A stretch of 64,000 bases of DNA from Sphingobium limneticum (GCF_008710155.1 NZ_VYPZ01000006.1:62001-126000); one strand, 5' to 3'. Shown: positions 16,517-26,969, numbered from the stretch's first letter. A program made the numbers and translations. The notes: a model not told the origin generated them from the letters alone.

Positions 16517-17776
16517 TCATCCGATCGGTTCTCCAATCGACGCTGGCGGTTTCGAGAACCATTGCGGCCCCTGCGCGGTCATGTGGAAGCAGTCTTCCAT
16601 CCGCACGCCCATGACGCCGGGCAGATACAGGCCCGGTTCGTTGGAAAAGCACATGCCCACGTCCAGCTTCGTGGTTTCGCCATGGACCAGGTTGACCGGC
16701 TCATGCCCCTCCATGCCGATGCCGTGGCCGGTGCGATGGGACAGGCCGGGCAGCGCGTAGCCGGGGCCGTAGCCCTGACCTTCATACCAGCCGCGCACCG
16801 CATCATCGACCGATCCTGCCGGAACGCCGATTTTCGCCGCTGCAAACGCGATCGTCTGGCCGTGGGACACATCGCTCCAGACCTTGCGCTGTTGCGCGGT
16901 GGGGGTTGCGCCATGGACCCAGGTGCGGCTGATATCGGATTGATAATCCTCGACCGTGCAGCCGCAGTCCATCAGCACGACTTCCCCCGCTTTCACCGCC
17001 TGCGGCTTGCCGGAGCCATGGGGATAGGCGGCGGCCTCGCCCAGCAGGATAAGGTTGAACTCCACCTGCCCGCCCAGTTGCTTCGTCGCCGCGCTCATCA
17101 GCGCGCCGATATCGGCGGGGGTCATGCCGGTCTTCACCTGGGGATAGGTCCAGCGATAGGCGGCCATGGTGACGTCCGACGCCGCCTGCATCAGGGCGAT
17201 TTCCGCCGCCGTCTTGCGCATGCGGATGGCGCGGGTGACGGGATCTTTGACGAGGTTTGCGGCGGGCAGCGCGGCCTTCAGCCCATCGACCGCGAAATAG
17301 CGCACCGTTTCCTCGATGCCGATGCGCCCCTTGGCCAAACCCTTGGCGGTCAGGAAATCGGCGATCGGGGCATAGGGGCTTTCATGCTCCTGCCAGACGC
17401 GGACTTCCGCCGGGATGGCCAGCGATTCGTCGATCGAGGGTTTCTCGAAAAAGGGGCAGACGACCAGCGGCGCGCCGGTCGCCGGGATGACCAAAGCAGT
17501 CAGCCGCTCGCTGCGGTGCCAGCGGATGCCGCAATAATAGATGAGGCTGGCGCCCGGCTCGATCAGCAGCGCGTCGATGCCCTGTGCCTGCATCATCCGC
17601 TGCGCGCGGGCGAGGCGGTCGGCCCGTTCGCCCTTGCCTATGGGGGCCACGCCGCCGGTCAGCGACCTGAGCGCCTCGGCCGCCTTGTCCTGCGCGAAGA
17701 GGCGCGGGGCGACGAGCGATGTGGCGATCCCGGCGGCGGCGTAGCGCAGCAATGTGCGACGGTCAGGCGTAGGCAT
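16517..17776 (-). CDS. Xaa-Pro aminopeptidase-like M24 peptidase, probably Tat-exported
   Basis: Pita-bread-fold metallopeptidase. The N-terminal creatinase-like domain (about residues 45-190) is followed by the M24 catalytic domain. All five expected metal ligands can be seen: two Asp in LMDCGCTVEDYQSDISRTW, His in HRTGHGIGMEGHE, and two Glu in SNEPG and RMEDCFH. The N-terminus PDRRTLLRYAAAGIATSLVAP has a twin-arginine pattern with a hydrophobic h-region, suggesting Tat export. This is uncommon for proline peptidases, most of which are cytoplasmic. ATG 17776 starts at this signal; it overlaps the upstream GST gene by 14 bases. Confidence 0.88.
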   Translation of the reverse strand: MPTPDRRTLLRYAAAGIATSLVAPRLFAQDKAAEALRSLTGGVAPIGKGERADRLARAQRMMQAQGIDALLIEPGASLIYYCGIRWHRSERLTALVIPATGAPLVVCPFFEKPSIDESLAIPAEVRVWQEHESPYAPIADFLTAKGLAKGRIGIEETVRYFAVDGLKAALPAANLVKDPVTRAIRMRKTAAEIALMQAASDVTMAAYRWTYPQVKTGMTPADIGALMSAATKQLGGQVEFNLILLGEAAAYPHGSGKPQAVKAGEVVLMDCGCTVEDYQSDISRTWVHGATPTAQQRKVWSDVSHGQTIAFAAAKIGVPAGSVDDAVRGWYEGQGYGPGYALPGLSHRTGHGIGMEGHEPVNLVHGETTKLDVGMCFSNEPGLYLPGVMGVRMEDCFHMTAQGPQWFSKPPASIGEPIG

Positions 17777-18389
17777 ATTTGCCTCCAGTCTTGAGCGCAG
17801 CCTGATAAGCGGGCCGCGCATGCATTTCGTTCAGCCAGCGAAGGATGTTCGGGCGCGATTGGTCAAGGCCGCCACGGGCGCGGGATGCCTCCAGCGGGAA
17901 ACTCATCATCATGTCGGCAGCGGTGAAGACGTCGCCCGCGAAATAGGGACGCCCAGCCAGTTCGCTTTCCAGCCAGTCGAGATGATCGTCCAGCATGCGC
18001 TGCACCGTCGGGCGTGCGGGACGGCCGAGCAGACCCAGCTTGCCGATGATGAGCAAGGCCAGCAGCGGCGGCATCATCGACCCTTCGGCATAATGGAGAA
18101 ACTGGCGGTAGAGGATCGCGCCCGGCCCATCGGCGGGCGGGCCGAAACGATTGCCGGACCGGGCGACCAGATAGTCCATGATCGCGCCGGTTTCGATCAG
18201 GCGGTGGCCGTCCACCTCCACCACCGGCGACCGTCCGAGCGGGTGGACCGCGCGCAGGCTTTCGGGCGCGCGCATCGTCTTGCGGTCGCGCTCGTAGCGG
18301 CGAACCTCATAGGGTTCGCCCAGTTCCTCCAGCAACCAGAGGATGCGTTGCGACCGGCTGTTGTTGAGGTGATGGACGATGATGGTCAT
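17763..18389 (-). CDS. Glutathione S-transferase family protein
   Basis: Cytosolic GST fold of 208 residues. The N-terminal thioredoxin-like domain shows HHLNNSRSQRILWLLEEL, PLGRSPVVEVDG and the ETGAIMDYL glutathione-binding turn. The all-helical C-terminal domain ends in FTAADMMMSFPLEA, the N-capping box region. The Ser/Asn residues in NNSRSQR suggest a bacterial class with a non-tyrosine active site. The reaction cannot be inferred. ATG 18389 begins the beta-strand MTIIVHHL; upstream codons lack a counterpart in the family. Its 3' end overlaps the M24 peptidase start. Confidence 0.88.
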   Translation of the reverse strand: MTIIVHHLNNSRSQRILWLLEELGEPYEVRRYERDRKTMRAPESLRAVHPLGRSPVVEVDGHRLIETGAIMDYLVARSGNRFGPPADGPGAILYRQFLHYAEGSMMPPLLALLIIGKLGLLGRPARPTVQRMLDDHLDWLESELAGRPYFAGDVFTAADMMMSFPLEASRARGGLDQSRPNILRWLNEMHARPAYQAALKTGGKYAYA

Positions 18390-18454
18390 GGCGTGGCCTT
18401 CCATGGATGGAATGACCACGGCCTATCCCAGTGAAGGAGAGAAGCCAATATGCC

Positions 18455-18531
18455 GTTCCCCGGCGCAGGCCGGGGTCCAGGGCGCCGGACGCATCGCCAA
18501 GAACGCTGGACCCCGGCCTGCGCCGGGGAAC
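18455..18531. repeat. Perfect GC-rich palindrome with 26-bp arms
   Basis: The left arm (18455-18480), beginning GTTCCCCGGCGCAGG, is an exact reverse complement of the right arm (18506-18531), ending CCTGCGCCGGGGAAC. The loop is 25 bases. It lies between glcB and the GST gene, both on the minus strand. It belongs to the same family as the copy at 13076-13164. Confidence 0.9.
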
Positions 18532-18548
18532 AATGTTGTGGTGTGCCC

Positions 18549-20660
18549 CTATGCGACTTCCAGCGCCTCCGCCTTCTGTTCAGCGCGGAAAGCGTGGAGC
18601 AAAGGTTCGGTATAGCCGCTGGGCTGCTCGACCCCTTCGAACACCAGCGCGCGGGCGGCCTGAAAGGCGAGGCTCTCCCCTTCCCGGCCGCTCATCGGCT
18701 GATAGAGCGGATCGCCTGCATTCTGCGCATCGACCTTGGCCGCCATCCGCTCCAGCGCGGCATCGACCTGGCTTGCCGTGCAAACGCCATGCAGCAGCCA
18801 GTTCGCCATATGTTGCGAGGAAATGCGCAGCGTCGCGCGGTCCTCCATCAGGCCGATGTCGTGGATGTCGGGCACCTTCGAGCAACCGACGCCCAAATCG
18901 ACCCAGCGGACGACATAGCCCAATATGCCCTGCGCATTATTGTCCAGTTCCTGCGCGATCTCCTCTTCGGAGAAATTGCGGCCGACCGCGACGGGAATGG
19001 TCAGCAGCTTTTCCAGCGGGGCGATACCCTCCGCCGCCCGCTCCGCCTGACGGGCGAAAACGTCGATGCGATGATAGTGCGTTGCGTGCAAGGTCGCGGC
19101 GGTGGGCGACGGCACCCAGGCGGTGTTCGCGCCGCTGTTCGGGTGGCCGACCTTCTGTTCCAGCATGTCGGCCATACGATCAGGCGCGGCCCACATGCCC
19201 TTGCCGATCTGCGCCCGGCCCGACAGGCCGCAGGACAGGCCGATCTGGACATTGCGATCCTCATAGGCGGTAATCCAGTCGCTCGATTTCATCTCGCCCT
19301 TGCGGATCATCGGCCCGGCCTGCATCGACGTGTGCATCTCATCCCCCGTCCGATCGAGGAAACCGGTGTTGATGAAGACGATGCGATCCCGAACCGCTTC
19401 GATACAGGCGGCAAGGTTCGCCGACGTGCGGCGTTCTTCATCCATCACGCCGACCTTGATCGTGTGGCGGGCCAGGCCCAGCATATCCTCGATTCCGTCG
19501 AACAGGCTGTTGGTGAAGGCGGCTTCTTCCGGTCCGTGCATCTTGGGCTTGACGATGTAGACGCTGCCGGCGCGACTGTTGCCGCCCTCCTTCGCCAGAT
19601 CATGCAGCGCGATCAGGCTGGTGACGATGCCGTCCAATATGCCTTCGGGCGCCTCTTCGCCATTGGGCAAGCGGATGGCTGGATTGGTCATCAGATGGCC
19701 GACATTGCGGACGAACAACAGGCTGCGCCCCGGCAGGGTGAAGCTGCCACCGTCCGGCGCGGTGTAGGCGCGGTCGGCGTTGAGCGCGCGGGTCATGGTC
19801 GCGCCGCCCTTCTCGAACGTTTCGGTGAGGTCGCCCTGCATCAGGCCCAGCCAGTTGGCATAGGCCGCAACCTTGTCCGCCGCGTCGACGGCGGCAACGC
19901 TGTCCTCCAGATCGCAAATGGCGGTTAGCGCGGATTCCAGGATGACGTCGGATATGCCGGCGGGATCGGTCGCGCCGATCGGGTGCGACGCGTCGAAAAC
20001 AATTTCGATATGCAGGCCGTTGTGGCGGAACAGCTTACCCTTTTCGCTCGTGCCGACATATTGCGAGGGGTCGGCCAGGACGATGTCATCGCTCGCCAAA
20101 TCTGCCCAACGGCCGTCCGCCAGCGGGATCGCATCGTCCAGAAACGCTTTCGCCCAGCCGATGACCAGCGCGCCGCGCCCGGCATCATAGCCCTTGCCCG
20201 ACGCCGCGCCGGGGATCGCATCGGTGCCGTAAAGCGCGTCATAGAGGCTGCCCCACCGCGCATTGGCGGCGTTCAGCAGGAAGCGCGCGTTGAGAATCGG
20301 GACGACCAGTTGCGGACCGGCCAGACGGCCGACCTCCTCATCGACATTCTCGCTGCCGATGGTGAAGGGCGCAGGCTCGGGGACCAGATAGCCGATCTCA
20401 CGCAGGAAAGCCTGATAGGCCTGCGCGTCATGCGGCTGGCCCCGGCGCTGTTCGTGCCAGCTGTCGATCTGCGCCTGCAACATATCGCGCTTGCGCAGCA
20501 GGGCGGCATTGTCCGGCGTGAAGCGCGCGAATATGTCGGCAACGCCGGCCCAGAAGGTGTCGGGCGCAATCCCGGTGCCCGGCAGCGCGCGACTGTCGAT
20601 GAAGTCGGCCAGTTCCTGCGCGACCTGAAGGCCGGCTTTTTCGATCATGCGGTCGGTCAT
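18549..20660 (-). CDS. glcB: Malate synthase G
   Basis: Condenses glyoxylate with acetyl-CoA to malate in the cytoplasm. The 703 residues are collinear with the G-type enzyme (longer than the AceB type): N-terminal [15 protein letters not shown] segment, [59 protein letters not shown] and [20 protein letters not shown]. It is divergently transcribed from a LysR-type regulator with a 94-base shared promoter region, which suggests local regulation. No isocitrate lyase lies in the window, but malic enzyme is nearby (21688-23955), which would turn the malate into pyruvate. Confidence 0.97.
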   Translation of the reverse strand: MTDRMIEKAGLQVAQELADFIDSRALPGTGIAPDTFWAGVADIFARFTPDNAALLRKRDMLQAQIDSWHEQRRGQPHDAQAYQAFLREIGYLVPEPAPFTIGSENVDEEVGRLAGPQLVVPILNARFLLNAANARWGSLYDALYGTDAIPGAASGKGYDAGRGALVIGWAKAFLDDAIPLADGRWADLASDDIVLADPSQYVGTSEKGKLFRHNGLHIEIVFDASHPIGATDPAGISDVILESALTAICDLEDSVAAVDAADKVAAYANWLGLMQGDLTETFEKGGATMTRALNADRAYTAPDGGSFTLPGRSLLFVRNVGHLMTNPAIRLPNGEEAPEGILDGIVTSLIALHDLAKEGGNSRAGSVYIVKPKMHGPEEAAFTNSLFDGIEDMLGLARHTIKVGVMDEERRTSANLAACIEAVRDRIVFINTGFLDRTGDEMHTSMQAGPMIRKGEMKSSDWITAYEDRNVQIGLSCGLSGRAQIGKGMWAAPDRMADMLEQKVGHPNSGANTAWVPSPTAATLHATHYHRIDVFARQAERAAEGIAPLEKLLTIPVAVGRNFSEEEIAQELDNNAQGILGYVVRWVDLGVGCSKVPDIHDIGLMEDRATLRISSQHMANWLLHGVCTASQVDAALERMAAKVDAQNAGDPLYQPMSGREGESLAFQAARALVFEGVEQPSGYTEPLLHAFRAEQKAEALEVA

Positions 20661-20717
20661 GATTCCACTCCTTGATTACGCGCCTTTTAGACCTTTCATA
20701 TTATGCCGTGTAGACGC

Positions 20718-20730
20718 TATTATGCGAATA
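20718..20730. promoter_or_regulatory. Candidate LysR-type (T-N11-A) operator between glcB and its divergent regulator
   Basis: TATTATGCGAATA is an imperfect palindrome (TATT/AATA around five bases) that fits the T-N11-A rule of LysR-family binding sites. It sits in the 94-base divergent intergenic region, about 25 bases from the regulator start. Confidence 0.35.
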
Positions 20731-20754
20731 TAGTCATTCCTGTGATGAACGAAT

Positions 20755-21660
20755 ATGATGGACCCTGATCATGAACTGTTCGTGACCGTCGTGGACGAAG
20801 GCGGTCTGGCGGCGGCCGGACGGCGGCTGCATATATCGCCGGCGATGATGTCCAAGCGACTGGCACGGCTGGAGGAGCGACTGGGCGCGCGGCTGCTCCA
20901 TCGCACCACGCGGCGGCTGGCGCTGACCCCCGCTGGCGAGCGGCTGCATGCCGACCTGCGGGGCATATTGGCGGCGCTGGACGATGCCGAACGGCGTGTA
21001 TCCGGCACCTCGGCGGTGGCATCCGGGCCGCTGCGCATCACCGCGCCGACATCCTTCGGGCGCATGCATCTGGCACCCTATCTGCATCGCTTCATCGACG
21101 CACATCCCAGAGTGGAACTGAGCGTCGACCTGTCCGACGACTATGCCGACCTGATCGAAAGCCGTGCCGATCTGGCCATCCGCATCACCGCCGATCCGGG
21201 ATCGGGCCTCATCGCCCGAAGGCTGGCGACCAACCGGCGTATTCTCTGCGCCGCCCCCGCCTATCTGGCACGGCATGGCACGCCCGCGACGATCGCCGAC
21301 CTGAAAAGCCATCGGCTATTGGCAGCCGAAGGGCAAATGCCCTGGCGGCTGGTCGGACCGAAAAGACCGGTGCTGGTGGAGGGCCGCAGCCATGTGCGCA
21401 CCAACAGCAGCGAGTTGGTGCGCGAACTGACGCTGGCGGGCGGCGGCATCGCTCTGCGGTCGCTATGGGATATCAGCACCGCGCTGGAACGGGGTGAAGT
21501 GCGCCAGATATTGCCCGATCATGAAGGGTCCGCCGACGTCGGCCTTTTCGCCGTGCAATTGCCGCAGCCCAATCCGCCTTTGGCCATCACCGCCTTCGTC
21601 GATTTTCTTGTTACACTTTATGTCCCGACGCCCCCATGGGAACGCGCTGGGTTGCTCTAG
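20755..21660 (+). CDS. LysR-family transcriptional regulator
   Basis: LTTR of 301 residues. Residues 1-60 form the winged HTH (FVTVVDEGGLAAAGRRLHISPAMMSKRLARLEERLGARLLHR), and the rest is the two-lobed inducer-binding domain. SGPLRITAPTSFGRMHLAP marks the start of that domain, as in the DhcR/AaeR-like branch. It is divergent from glcB and is immediately followed by maeB on its own strand (27 bases), so glyoxylate/malate metabolism is a reasonable target. The co-inducer is unknown. Two in-frame ATGs (20755 and 20758) are both possible. Confidence 0.88.
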   Translation: MMDPDHELFVTVVDEGGLAAAGRRLHISPAMMSKRLARLEERLGARLLHRTTRRLALTPAGERLHADLRGILAALDDAERRVSGTSAVASGPLRITAPTSFGRMHLAPYLHRFIDAHPRVELSVDLSDDYADLIESRADLAIRITADPGSGLIARRLATNRRILCAAPAYLARHGTPATIADLKSHRLLAAEGQMPWRLVGPKRPVLVEGRSHVRTNSSELVRELTLAGGGIALRSLWDISTALERGEVRQILPDHEGSADVGLFAVQLPQPNPPLAITAFVDFLVTLYVPTPPWERAGLL

Positions 21661-21687
21661 CGGAACCGAGGCTCTAAGGCCCCGGCC

Positions 21688-23955
21688 ATGGACGATAACA
21701 CCCGCCGCGCCGCCCTTGACTATCACCGCTTTCCCCAGCCTGGTAAGCTCCGCATAGAGCCGACCAAGCGCATGGTGAATCAGCGCGACCTTGCACTGGC
21801 TTATTCGCCAGGCGTGGCCGCGCCCTGCGTGGAGATCGCTGCCGATCCCGACAAGGCGATGGACTATACCGCGCGCGGCAATCTGGTCGCCGTCATCTCC
21901 AACGGCACCGCCGTGTTGGGCCTGGGCGCGATCGGTGCCCTCGCGTCCAAACCGGTGATGGAAGGCAAGGCCGTCCTCTTCAAGAAATTCGCCGACATCG
22001 ACGTGTTCGACATCGAGATCGACACGACCGACGCTGATGCCTTCGTGGATGCCGTCGCGCTGATGGAACCGACATTCGGCGGCATCAATCTGGAAGACAT
22101 CAAGGCGCCTGAGTGCTTCGAGATCGAGCGCCGCCTGAAGGAACGGATGAATATTCCGGTCTTCCATGACGATCAGCATGGCACCGCCATCGTCGTCGCC
22201 GCCGCCGTGCGCAACGCGCTGGTGTTGCAGGGCAAGACGCTGGCCGATGCGAAGCTGGTGACGTCGGGCGCGGGCGCGGCCGCGCTCGCCTGCGTCGACC
22301 TGCTCGTGTCGATGGGCCTGCCGATCGAAAATGTGACGATGACCGACAAGGACGGCGTCATCCATTCGGGTCGCGAAGGCATGCTGCCCAACATGGCGCG
22401 CTACGCCCGCAACACCAACGCGCGCACCCTGCCCGACGTGCTGCCGGGCGCGAACCTGTTCTTAGGGTTGTCCGCGCCGGGCGTGCTGAAGGCCGAATGG
22501 CTGCCGCTGATGGCGCCCAATCCGCTGATCTTCGCGCTCGCCAATCCGGAGCCGGAAATCCGCCCCGAAGCCGCGCGCGAAGTACGCCCGGACGCGATCA
22601 TCGCCACCGGCCGGTCGGACTATCCCAACCAGGTCAATAACGTCCTGTGCTTCCCCTATATCTTCCGTGGCGCGCTGGATGTGGGCGCGACGCAGATCAA
22701 CGAAGCGATGAAGGTCGCCGCCGCCGATGCGATCGCAGCCCTCGCCCGCATGCCCGCGCATGACAGCGTGGCGCAGGCCTATGGCGGTCGCAAGCTGGTG
22801 TTCGGCGCAGACTACATCATCCCCACCCCGTTCGACCCGCGCCTGATCGGTGAGATCGCAGTGGCCGTCGCCCGCGCGGCGATGGACAGCGGCGTCGCCA
22901 AGAAGACGCTGGACCTGGACGAATATAAGCGCAGCCTGTCGCGTCAGGCGACGCGATCGGGCCAGTTGATGCTGCCGGTGTTCGAGGCCGCGCGCGGCAG
23001 CGGCGTCCGCATCGTCTATGGCGAGGGCGAAGATGAGCGCGTGCTGCGTGCGATCCGCGACGCGCTGGACGAAGGCATCGTGCGCCCCACCGTCGTCGCC
23101 CGCCGTCGCATCCTGGAACAGAAGCTGCCCGAACTGGGTCTGGGCTTCGAATTGGACCGTGACGTCGATATCGTCGATCCCGAAACCGATCATCTGGTGA
23201 TGGGCGAACTGGTCGAGGCCTATCGCGCGGTCGCATCGCGCCGGGGCGTGCCCGCCGATGAGATATTGCGCCATGTCTATCGCCGGCCCACCATCACCGC
23301 CGCCATGCTGTTGCAGACCGGCCGGGTAGACGCCGCGCTGGTCGGCGGTCGATCCGAATATTGGGGTCAGGTCGAACATGTGCTGCGCATCATCGACCGG
23401 GTGCCGGGCCATAGCCGCGTCTATGCGCTGTCGGGCCTGATCCTGGATGCCGGCGCGCTGTTCATCACCGACACGCATATGGTGCCGGACCCGACGCCCG
23501 AGCAGATTGCGGAAATGACGCTGGCTGCCTCAGCGGAACTCAAGCATTTCGGCCTGACGCCGCGCGCCGCGCTGCTCTCCCACTCCAATTTCGGCGCCTC
23601 GCACACCGACAGCGCGCGCAAGATGCGCCGCGCTTTCAAGATCGTGCGCGATGCCGCCCCCGACCTGGCGGTGGATGGCGAAATGCATGCCGATGCGGCG
23701 CTCAGCCAGTCGCTGCGCGAGCGGTTGATCCCGGATTCGCGGTTCGAGGGTCCGGCCAATCTGCTGGTCATGCCCAACCTCGACGCCGCCAACATCACGC
23801 TGACCGCGCTGGCGGCCTCCTCCAGCTCGCCCACGGTCGGGCCGATGCTGATGGGCCTGAGCAAGCCGATCCATGTGCTGACGCCCGGCGTCACGTCGCG
23901 CGGCATCCTAAACCTCACCGCGATCGCGGCGGCCGAAGTGGCGCGGGAAGGCTGA
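21688..23955 (+). CDS. maeB: NADP-dependent malic enzyme with C-terminal phosphotransacetylase-like domain
   Basis: Oxidative decarboxylation of malate to pyruvate. Residues to about 420 form the malic-enzyme part ([51 protein letters not shown]). Residues from about 430 to 755 resemble phosphate acetyltransferase ([41 protein letters not shown]) and act as a regulatory domain in studied MaeB proteins. The 755-residue length is typical of this hybrid. It follows the LysR gene and probably shares its transcript. Confidence 0.96.
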   Translation: MDDNTRRAALDYHRFPQPGKLRIEPTKRMVNQRDLALAYSPGVAAPCVEIAADPDKAMDYTARGNLVAVISNGTAVLGLGAIGALASKPVMEGKAVLFKKFADIDVFDIEIDTTDADAFVDAVALMEPTFGGINLEDIKAPECFEIERRLKERMNIPVFHDDQHGTAIVVAAAVRNALVLQGKTLADAKLVTSGAGAAALACVDLLVSMGLPIENVTMTDKDGVIHSGREGMLPNMARYARNTNARTLPDVLPGANLFLGLSAPGVLKAEWLPLMAPNPLIFALANPEPEIRPEAAREVRPDAIIATGRSDYPNQVNNVLCFPYIFRGALDVGATQINEAMKVAAADAIAALARMPAHDSVAQAYGGRKLVFGADYIIPTPFDPRLIGEIAVAVARAAMDSGVAKKTLDLDEYKRSLSRQATRSGQLMLPVFEAARGSGVRIVYGEGEDERVLRAIRDALDEGIVRPTVVARRRILEQKLPELGLGFELDRDVDIVDPETDHLVMGELVEAYRAVASRRGVPADEILRHVYRRPTITAAMLLQTGRVDAALVGGRSEYWGQVEHVLRIIDRVPGHSRVYALSGLILDAGALFITDTHMVPDPTPEQIAEMTLAASAELKHFGLTPRAALLSHSNFGASHTDSARKMRRAFKIVRDAAPDLAVDGEMHADAALSQSLRERLIPDSRFEGPANLLVMPNLDAANITLTALAASSSSPTVGPMLMGLSKPIHVLTPGVTSRGILNLTAIAAAEVAREG

Positions 23956-24006
23956 CCTTAATCTTTTCCGCTTATGCTGAAAGAATATGGAGGCATGAGG
24001 TAGAAG

Positions 24007-24699
24007 ATGTCGGGTTTCCTGAAAAAACACGGGCCGAAGTTGGCGATCGGCGGCGTGGTGGCGATGACCGCGCTGGTCATCGCTGCTTCGGTCGACCGTC
24101 CAGCATTTGAAGGGCGGGCGGCGCCTGATACGGCCGCGACGGCTGAAAAGAACACCGCCTCGCCTGCTCCGACCCCTGCCCTGGCCAAGCCCGCAGAGTT
24201 GCGCAGCGATCAGGGTATGACGGTCGATCCCAATGCCCTGCGCGTGAAGCGGGTGCTGAAGATCGACGGCCCGTTCCGCCACGGCGACTTTGCCTGGGAC
24301 GAGAAAGGCGCACCGACCACCGGCCGCGTGGTCGTGACCGTCGATCTGCGCGCGCAGACATTGTCGGTGTTCCGCGACGGCTATGAAATCGGCGCGGCGG
24401 TCATCCTCTACGGCGCGACCGACAAGCCCAGCCCCAAGGGCGCATTCCCGATCACGCAGAAGATCGCGGACTATTATTCCCGCACCTACGACAATGCGCC
24501 CATGCCCTTCGCTCAGCGGCTGACCAGCGACGGCGTCTTCATCCATGGCAGCGACGTGCAATGGGGCCGGGGCACCCATGGCTGCATCGGCGTGCCAAAG
24601 GCTTTTGCGGAAAAGCTGTTCGGCGTGACCAAGGTGGGCGACCTGGTGGTGATAACCGACGGCAAGATGCTCGACGTCAGCAAGGCGCAGGTCGGCTGA
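24007..24699 (+). CDS. L,D-transpeptidase (YkuD) family protein
   Basis: Periplasmic peptidoglycan cross-linking or lipoprotein-anchoring fold. An N-terminal signal anchor (residues 10-28) precedes a low-complexity linker and the YkuD domain (about 105-225). The catalytic pair is His180 in FIHGSD and Cys193 in THGCIGVP. The usual consensus SHGC[IV]R is changed: Thr replaces Ser before HGC, and Gly-Val-Pro replaces the Arg after it. It sits alone between maeB and a convergent transporter gene. The exact reaction (3-3 cross-link, Lpp attachment or other) is not determinable. Confidence 0.88.
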   Translation: MSGFLKKHGPKLAIGGVVAMTALVIAASVDRPAFEGRAAPDTAATAEKNTASPAPTPALAKPAELRSDQGMTVDPNALRVKRVLKIDGPFRHGDFAWDEKGAPTTGRVVVTVDLRAQTLSVFRDGYEIGAAVILYGATDKPSPKGAFPITQKIADYYSRTYDNAPMPFAQRLTSDGVFIHGSDVQWGRGTHGCIGVPKAFAEKLFGVTKVGDLVVITDGKMLDVSKAQVG

Positions 24700-24720
24700 C
24701 CTCCCTTATTGCGGCGCACC

Positions 24721-25608
24721 TTATTGCGGCGCATCTTCGATCGCCGGCTTGTGCCCGACCGTGAGCGCACTCCCGCCCGACGCCGCCATGATGCACAGGA
24801 CGGCGATCCACTGAAGCTGCGTCAGTCGCTCGTCCAGCAGGACAAAGCCGATCACCGCCCCTACGGCCGGCGCGGAACTGACCATCAGGCCGAAAACCGG
24901 AGCCGGCAATCGCCGCATCGCTTCCATATCCAGCGAATAGGGCAAGGCGCTCGACAGAAAAGCGATCGCCATGCCCAACAACAGCACATGGGGGCTGAAT
25001 AGCGCCGCCGTCTGATGGGCGACACCCACGGGCAGGATCAGGATCGCCGCAATCACCATGCCCCAGGCGACCGCGTCTCCGCCCAACGCGCCAGAAACGC
25101 GCTTGCCGGTCAGGATGTAGGTGGCCCAGCAGGCCGCCGCCGCCAGGGCAAAGCCGACCCCCAGCGGATCGAGCGCGGCATCGCTGCGCACGGGCAACAG
25201 CAGCAGCAACCCGCCGACCGCTGCAGCCAGCCAAAGAAAATCACGCGGCCGGCGCGATCCGAACAGGACGACGGCCAGCGGCCCGATCACTTCGATCGCA
25301 ATGGCAATGCCGATCGGGATGCGGGCAAACGCCTGATAGATGAGGATATTCATCAGCCCCAGCACGGCGCCATAGGCAATCAGCGGCCGAAGCAATGCAG
25401 ACGGCACCGCGCGCCGCCACGGCCGACGGAACAGCAACAGCAGGATCGCACCCAGCCCCACCCGCAAGCTGGTGATGCCATAGGCACCGACCAGCGGGAA
25501 AAGCGTTTTGGCTATGGCGGCACCCAGCGTAACCGAAGTCAGCGACGCCAGCACGGCGCCCGCCCCGATAATGACCGCCCGTCCATCCTGCCCGATTTTC
25601 TCTGTCAT
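24721..25608 (-). CDS. EamA/RhtA-type drug/metabolite transporter
   Basis: Inner-membrane exporter of the DMT superfamily with ten predicted membrane segments from two EamA repeats. The spacing and segments YGITSLRVGLGAILLL, NILIYQAFARIPIGIAIAIEVIGPL and SSALPYSLDMEAMRRLP are close to RhtA, the threonine/homoserine exporter. Length is 295 residues from ATG 25608; upstream codons are non-hydrophobic and were excluded. It is divergent from the MFS transporter gene, with about 160 bases between the starts. Substrate is inferred only. Confidence 0.87.
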   Translation of the reverse strand: MTEKIGQDGRAVIIGAGAVLASLTSVTLGAAIAKTLFPLVGAYGITSLRVGLGAILLLLFRRPWRRAVPSALLRPLIAYGAVLGLMNILIYQAFARIPIGIAIAIEVIGPLAVVLFGSRRPRDFLWLAAAVGGLLLLLPVRSDAALDPLGVGFALAAAACWATYILTGKRVSGALGGDAVAWGMVIAAILILPVGVAHQTAALFSPHVLLLGMAIAFLSSALPYSLDMEAMRRLPAPVFGLMVSSAPAVGAVIGFVLLDERLTQLQWIAVLCIMAASGGSALTVGHKPAIEDAPQ

Positions 25609-25772
25609 GGCGGGCGCTATAGCCGATCGATGCGCATGGCTAAACGCAATTGATTGCAGTGTTTGCCACCGCAAGTGCAATAATCTCATACGAATGCAGG
25701 GTTGACCAACGCTGTCATCAGGCCCATTTGCGGGACTTCCGTATCTTTTTGCAACGCAGCATGGAGCTTGCC

Positions 25773-26969
25773 ATGGGCATCCGTCCCCAGACCGCGCATC
25801 CTGCGCTCGTCCTGTTTGCCCTGTCGGTGGGTGCCTTTGCTATCGGCACCACCGAATTTGCGGCCATGAGCCTGCTGCCCTTTTTCGCACGCGACCTTGG
25901 CATCGACATCACCACCGCCGGCCATGCGATCAGCGCCTATGCGCTCGGCGTAGTGGCCGGGGCACCGGTGATCGCCGCCCTTGGTGCGCGCTTGCCGCGC
26001 CGGACGCTGCTGATCGGCCTGATGGCGATGTTCGCCATCGCCAACGCGCTGTCCGCCATTTCGCCGACCTATCACTGGATGCTGCTGTTCCGTTTCTTGA
26101 GCGGTGTTCCGCATGGCGCCTATTTCGGCGTCGCCGCGCTGGTCGCGGCTAATCTGGTGCCGATCGAAAAGCGCACACTGGCCATTGCCAAGGTGATGTC
26201 AGGCCTGACTGTCGCCACCGTATTGGGCGTACCGGTGGCCAATTGGGTGGGTCAGTCGCTGGGTTGGCGCTCGGGCTTCTTCGTCGTCGCGGCACTGGCC
26301 GTGGCGACCGTGACGCTGGTGGCACTCTACGCCCCGCGTGACGCCGGCGATGCCAAGGCCAGCCCGATGCGCGAACTGACCGCGCTTGGCAAAGGACAGG
26401 TATGGCTGACGCTGCTGACCGGTGCGATCGGTTTCGGTGGCCTGTTCGCTGTCTATACCTATGTCGCTTCCACCATGATGGAGGTCACCCATGTATCGGA
26501 AACCTATGTTCCGCTGATCCTGGCGATCTTCGGCGTCGGCATGACGCTGGGCAATCTGGTCATCGCCTGGCTGGCGGACAAGGCGCGCAACCGCACCGTC
26601 ATCGGCGTATTGCTATGGAGTGCCGGGTCGCTGGCGCTGTTCCCGTTTATGGCCGGCAATATCTGGACGCTCAGCCTGATCGTGTTCCTGATCGGTATCG
26701 GCGGGGGCCTTGGCACGCCGTTGCAGGCCCGATTGATGGACGTATCGGGCGATGCACAGACGCTGGCTGCCGCGTTGCACCACAGCGCCTTCAACGTCGC
26801 CAATGCGATCGGCCCCTGGCTGGGCGGCCTGTCGATCGCGGCGGGCTATGGCTTGGTGTCGACCGGCTGGATCGGCGCCGCGCTGGCGTTGGGTGGCCTC
26901 GCCGTCTTCCTGCTGGCGATTACGCTGGAGCGTCGATCGTCCGGCATGGTCCCCGCCGCCGCCGAATAA
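25773..26969 (+). CDS. MFS efflux transporter (AraJ/DHA1-like)
   Basis: Major facilitator with 12 predicted segments, 398 residues. The motif-A-like loop between TM2 and TM3 reads GARLPRRTLL, and TM5 has the antiporter pattern AKVMSGLTVATVLGVPVANWVGQ characteristic of DHA1 drug exporters and the AraJ/YdhP group. TTEFAAMSLLPFFARDLGI in TM1 is family-typical. ATG 25773 is selected because GGAG lies six bases upstream; ATG 25761 lacks a signal. Substrate unknown. Confidence 0.88.
   Translation: MGIRPQTAHPALVLFALSVGAFAIGTTEFAAMSLLPFFARDLGIDITTAGHAISAYALGVVAGAPVIAALGARLPRRTLLIGLMAMFAIANALSAISPTYHWMLLFRFLSGVPHGAYFGVAALVAANLVPIEKRTLAIAKVMSGLTVATVLGVPVANWVGQSLGWRSGFFVVAALAVATVTLVALYAPRDAGDAKASPMRELTALGKGQVWLTLLTGAIGFGGLFAVYTYVASTMMEVTHVSETYVPLILAIFGVGMTLGNLVIAWLADKARNRTVIGVLLWSAGSLALFPFMAGNIWTLSLIVFLIGIGGGLGTPLQARLMDVSGDAQTLAAALHHSAFNVANAIGPWLGGLSIAAGYGLVSTGWIGAALALGGLAVFLLAITLERRSSGMVPAAAE

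Noticed and set aside
14415..16760. Open frame of 781 codons on the plus strand opposite alaS
   Set aside because: It mirrors the codon structure of alaS on the other strand; in GC-rich genomes such long antisense frames arise by chance. No domain or ribosome-binding site is seen.
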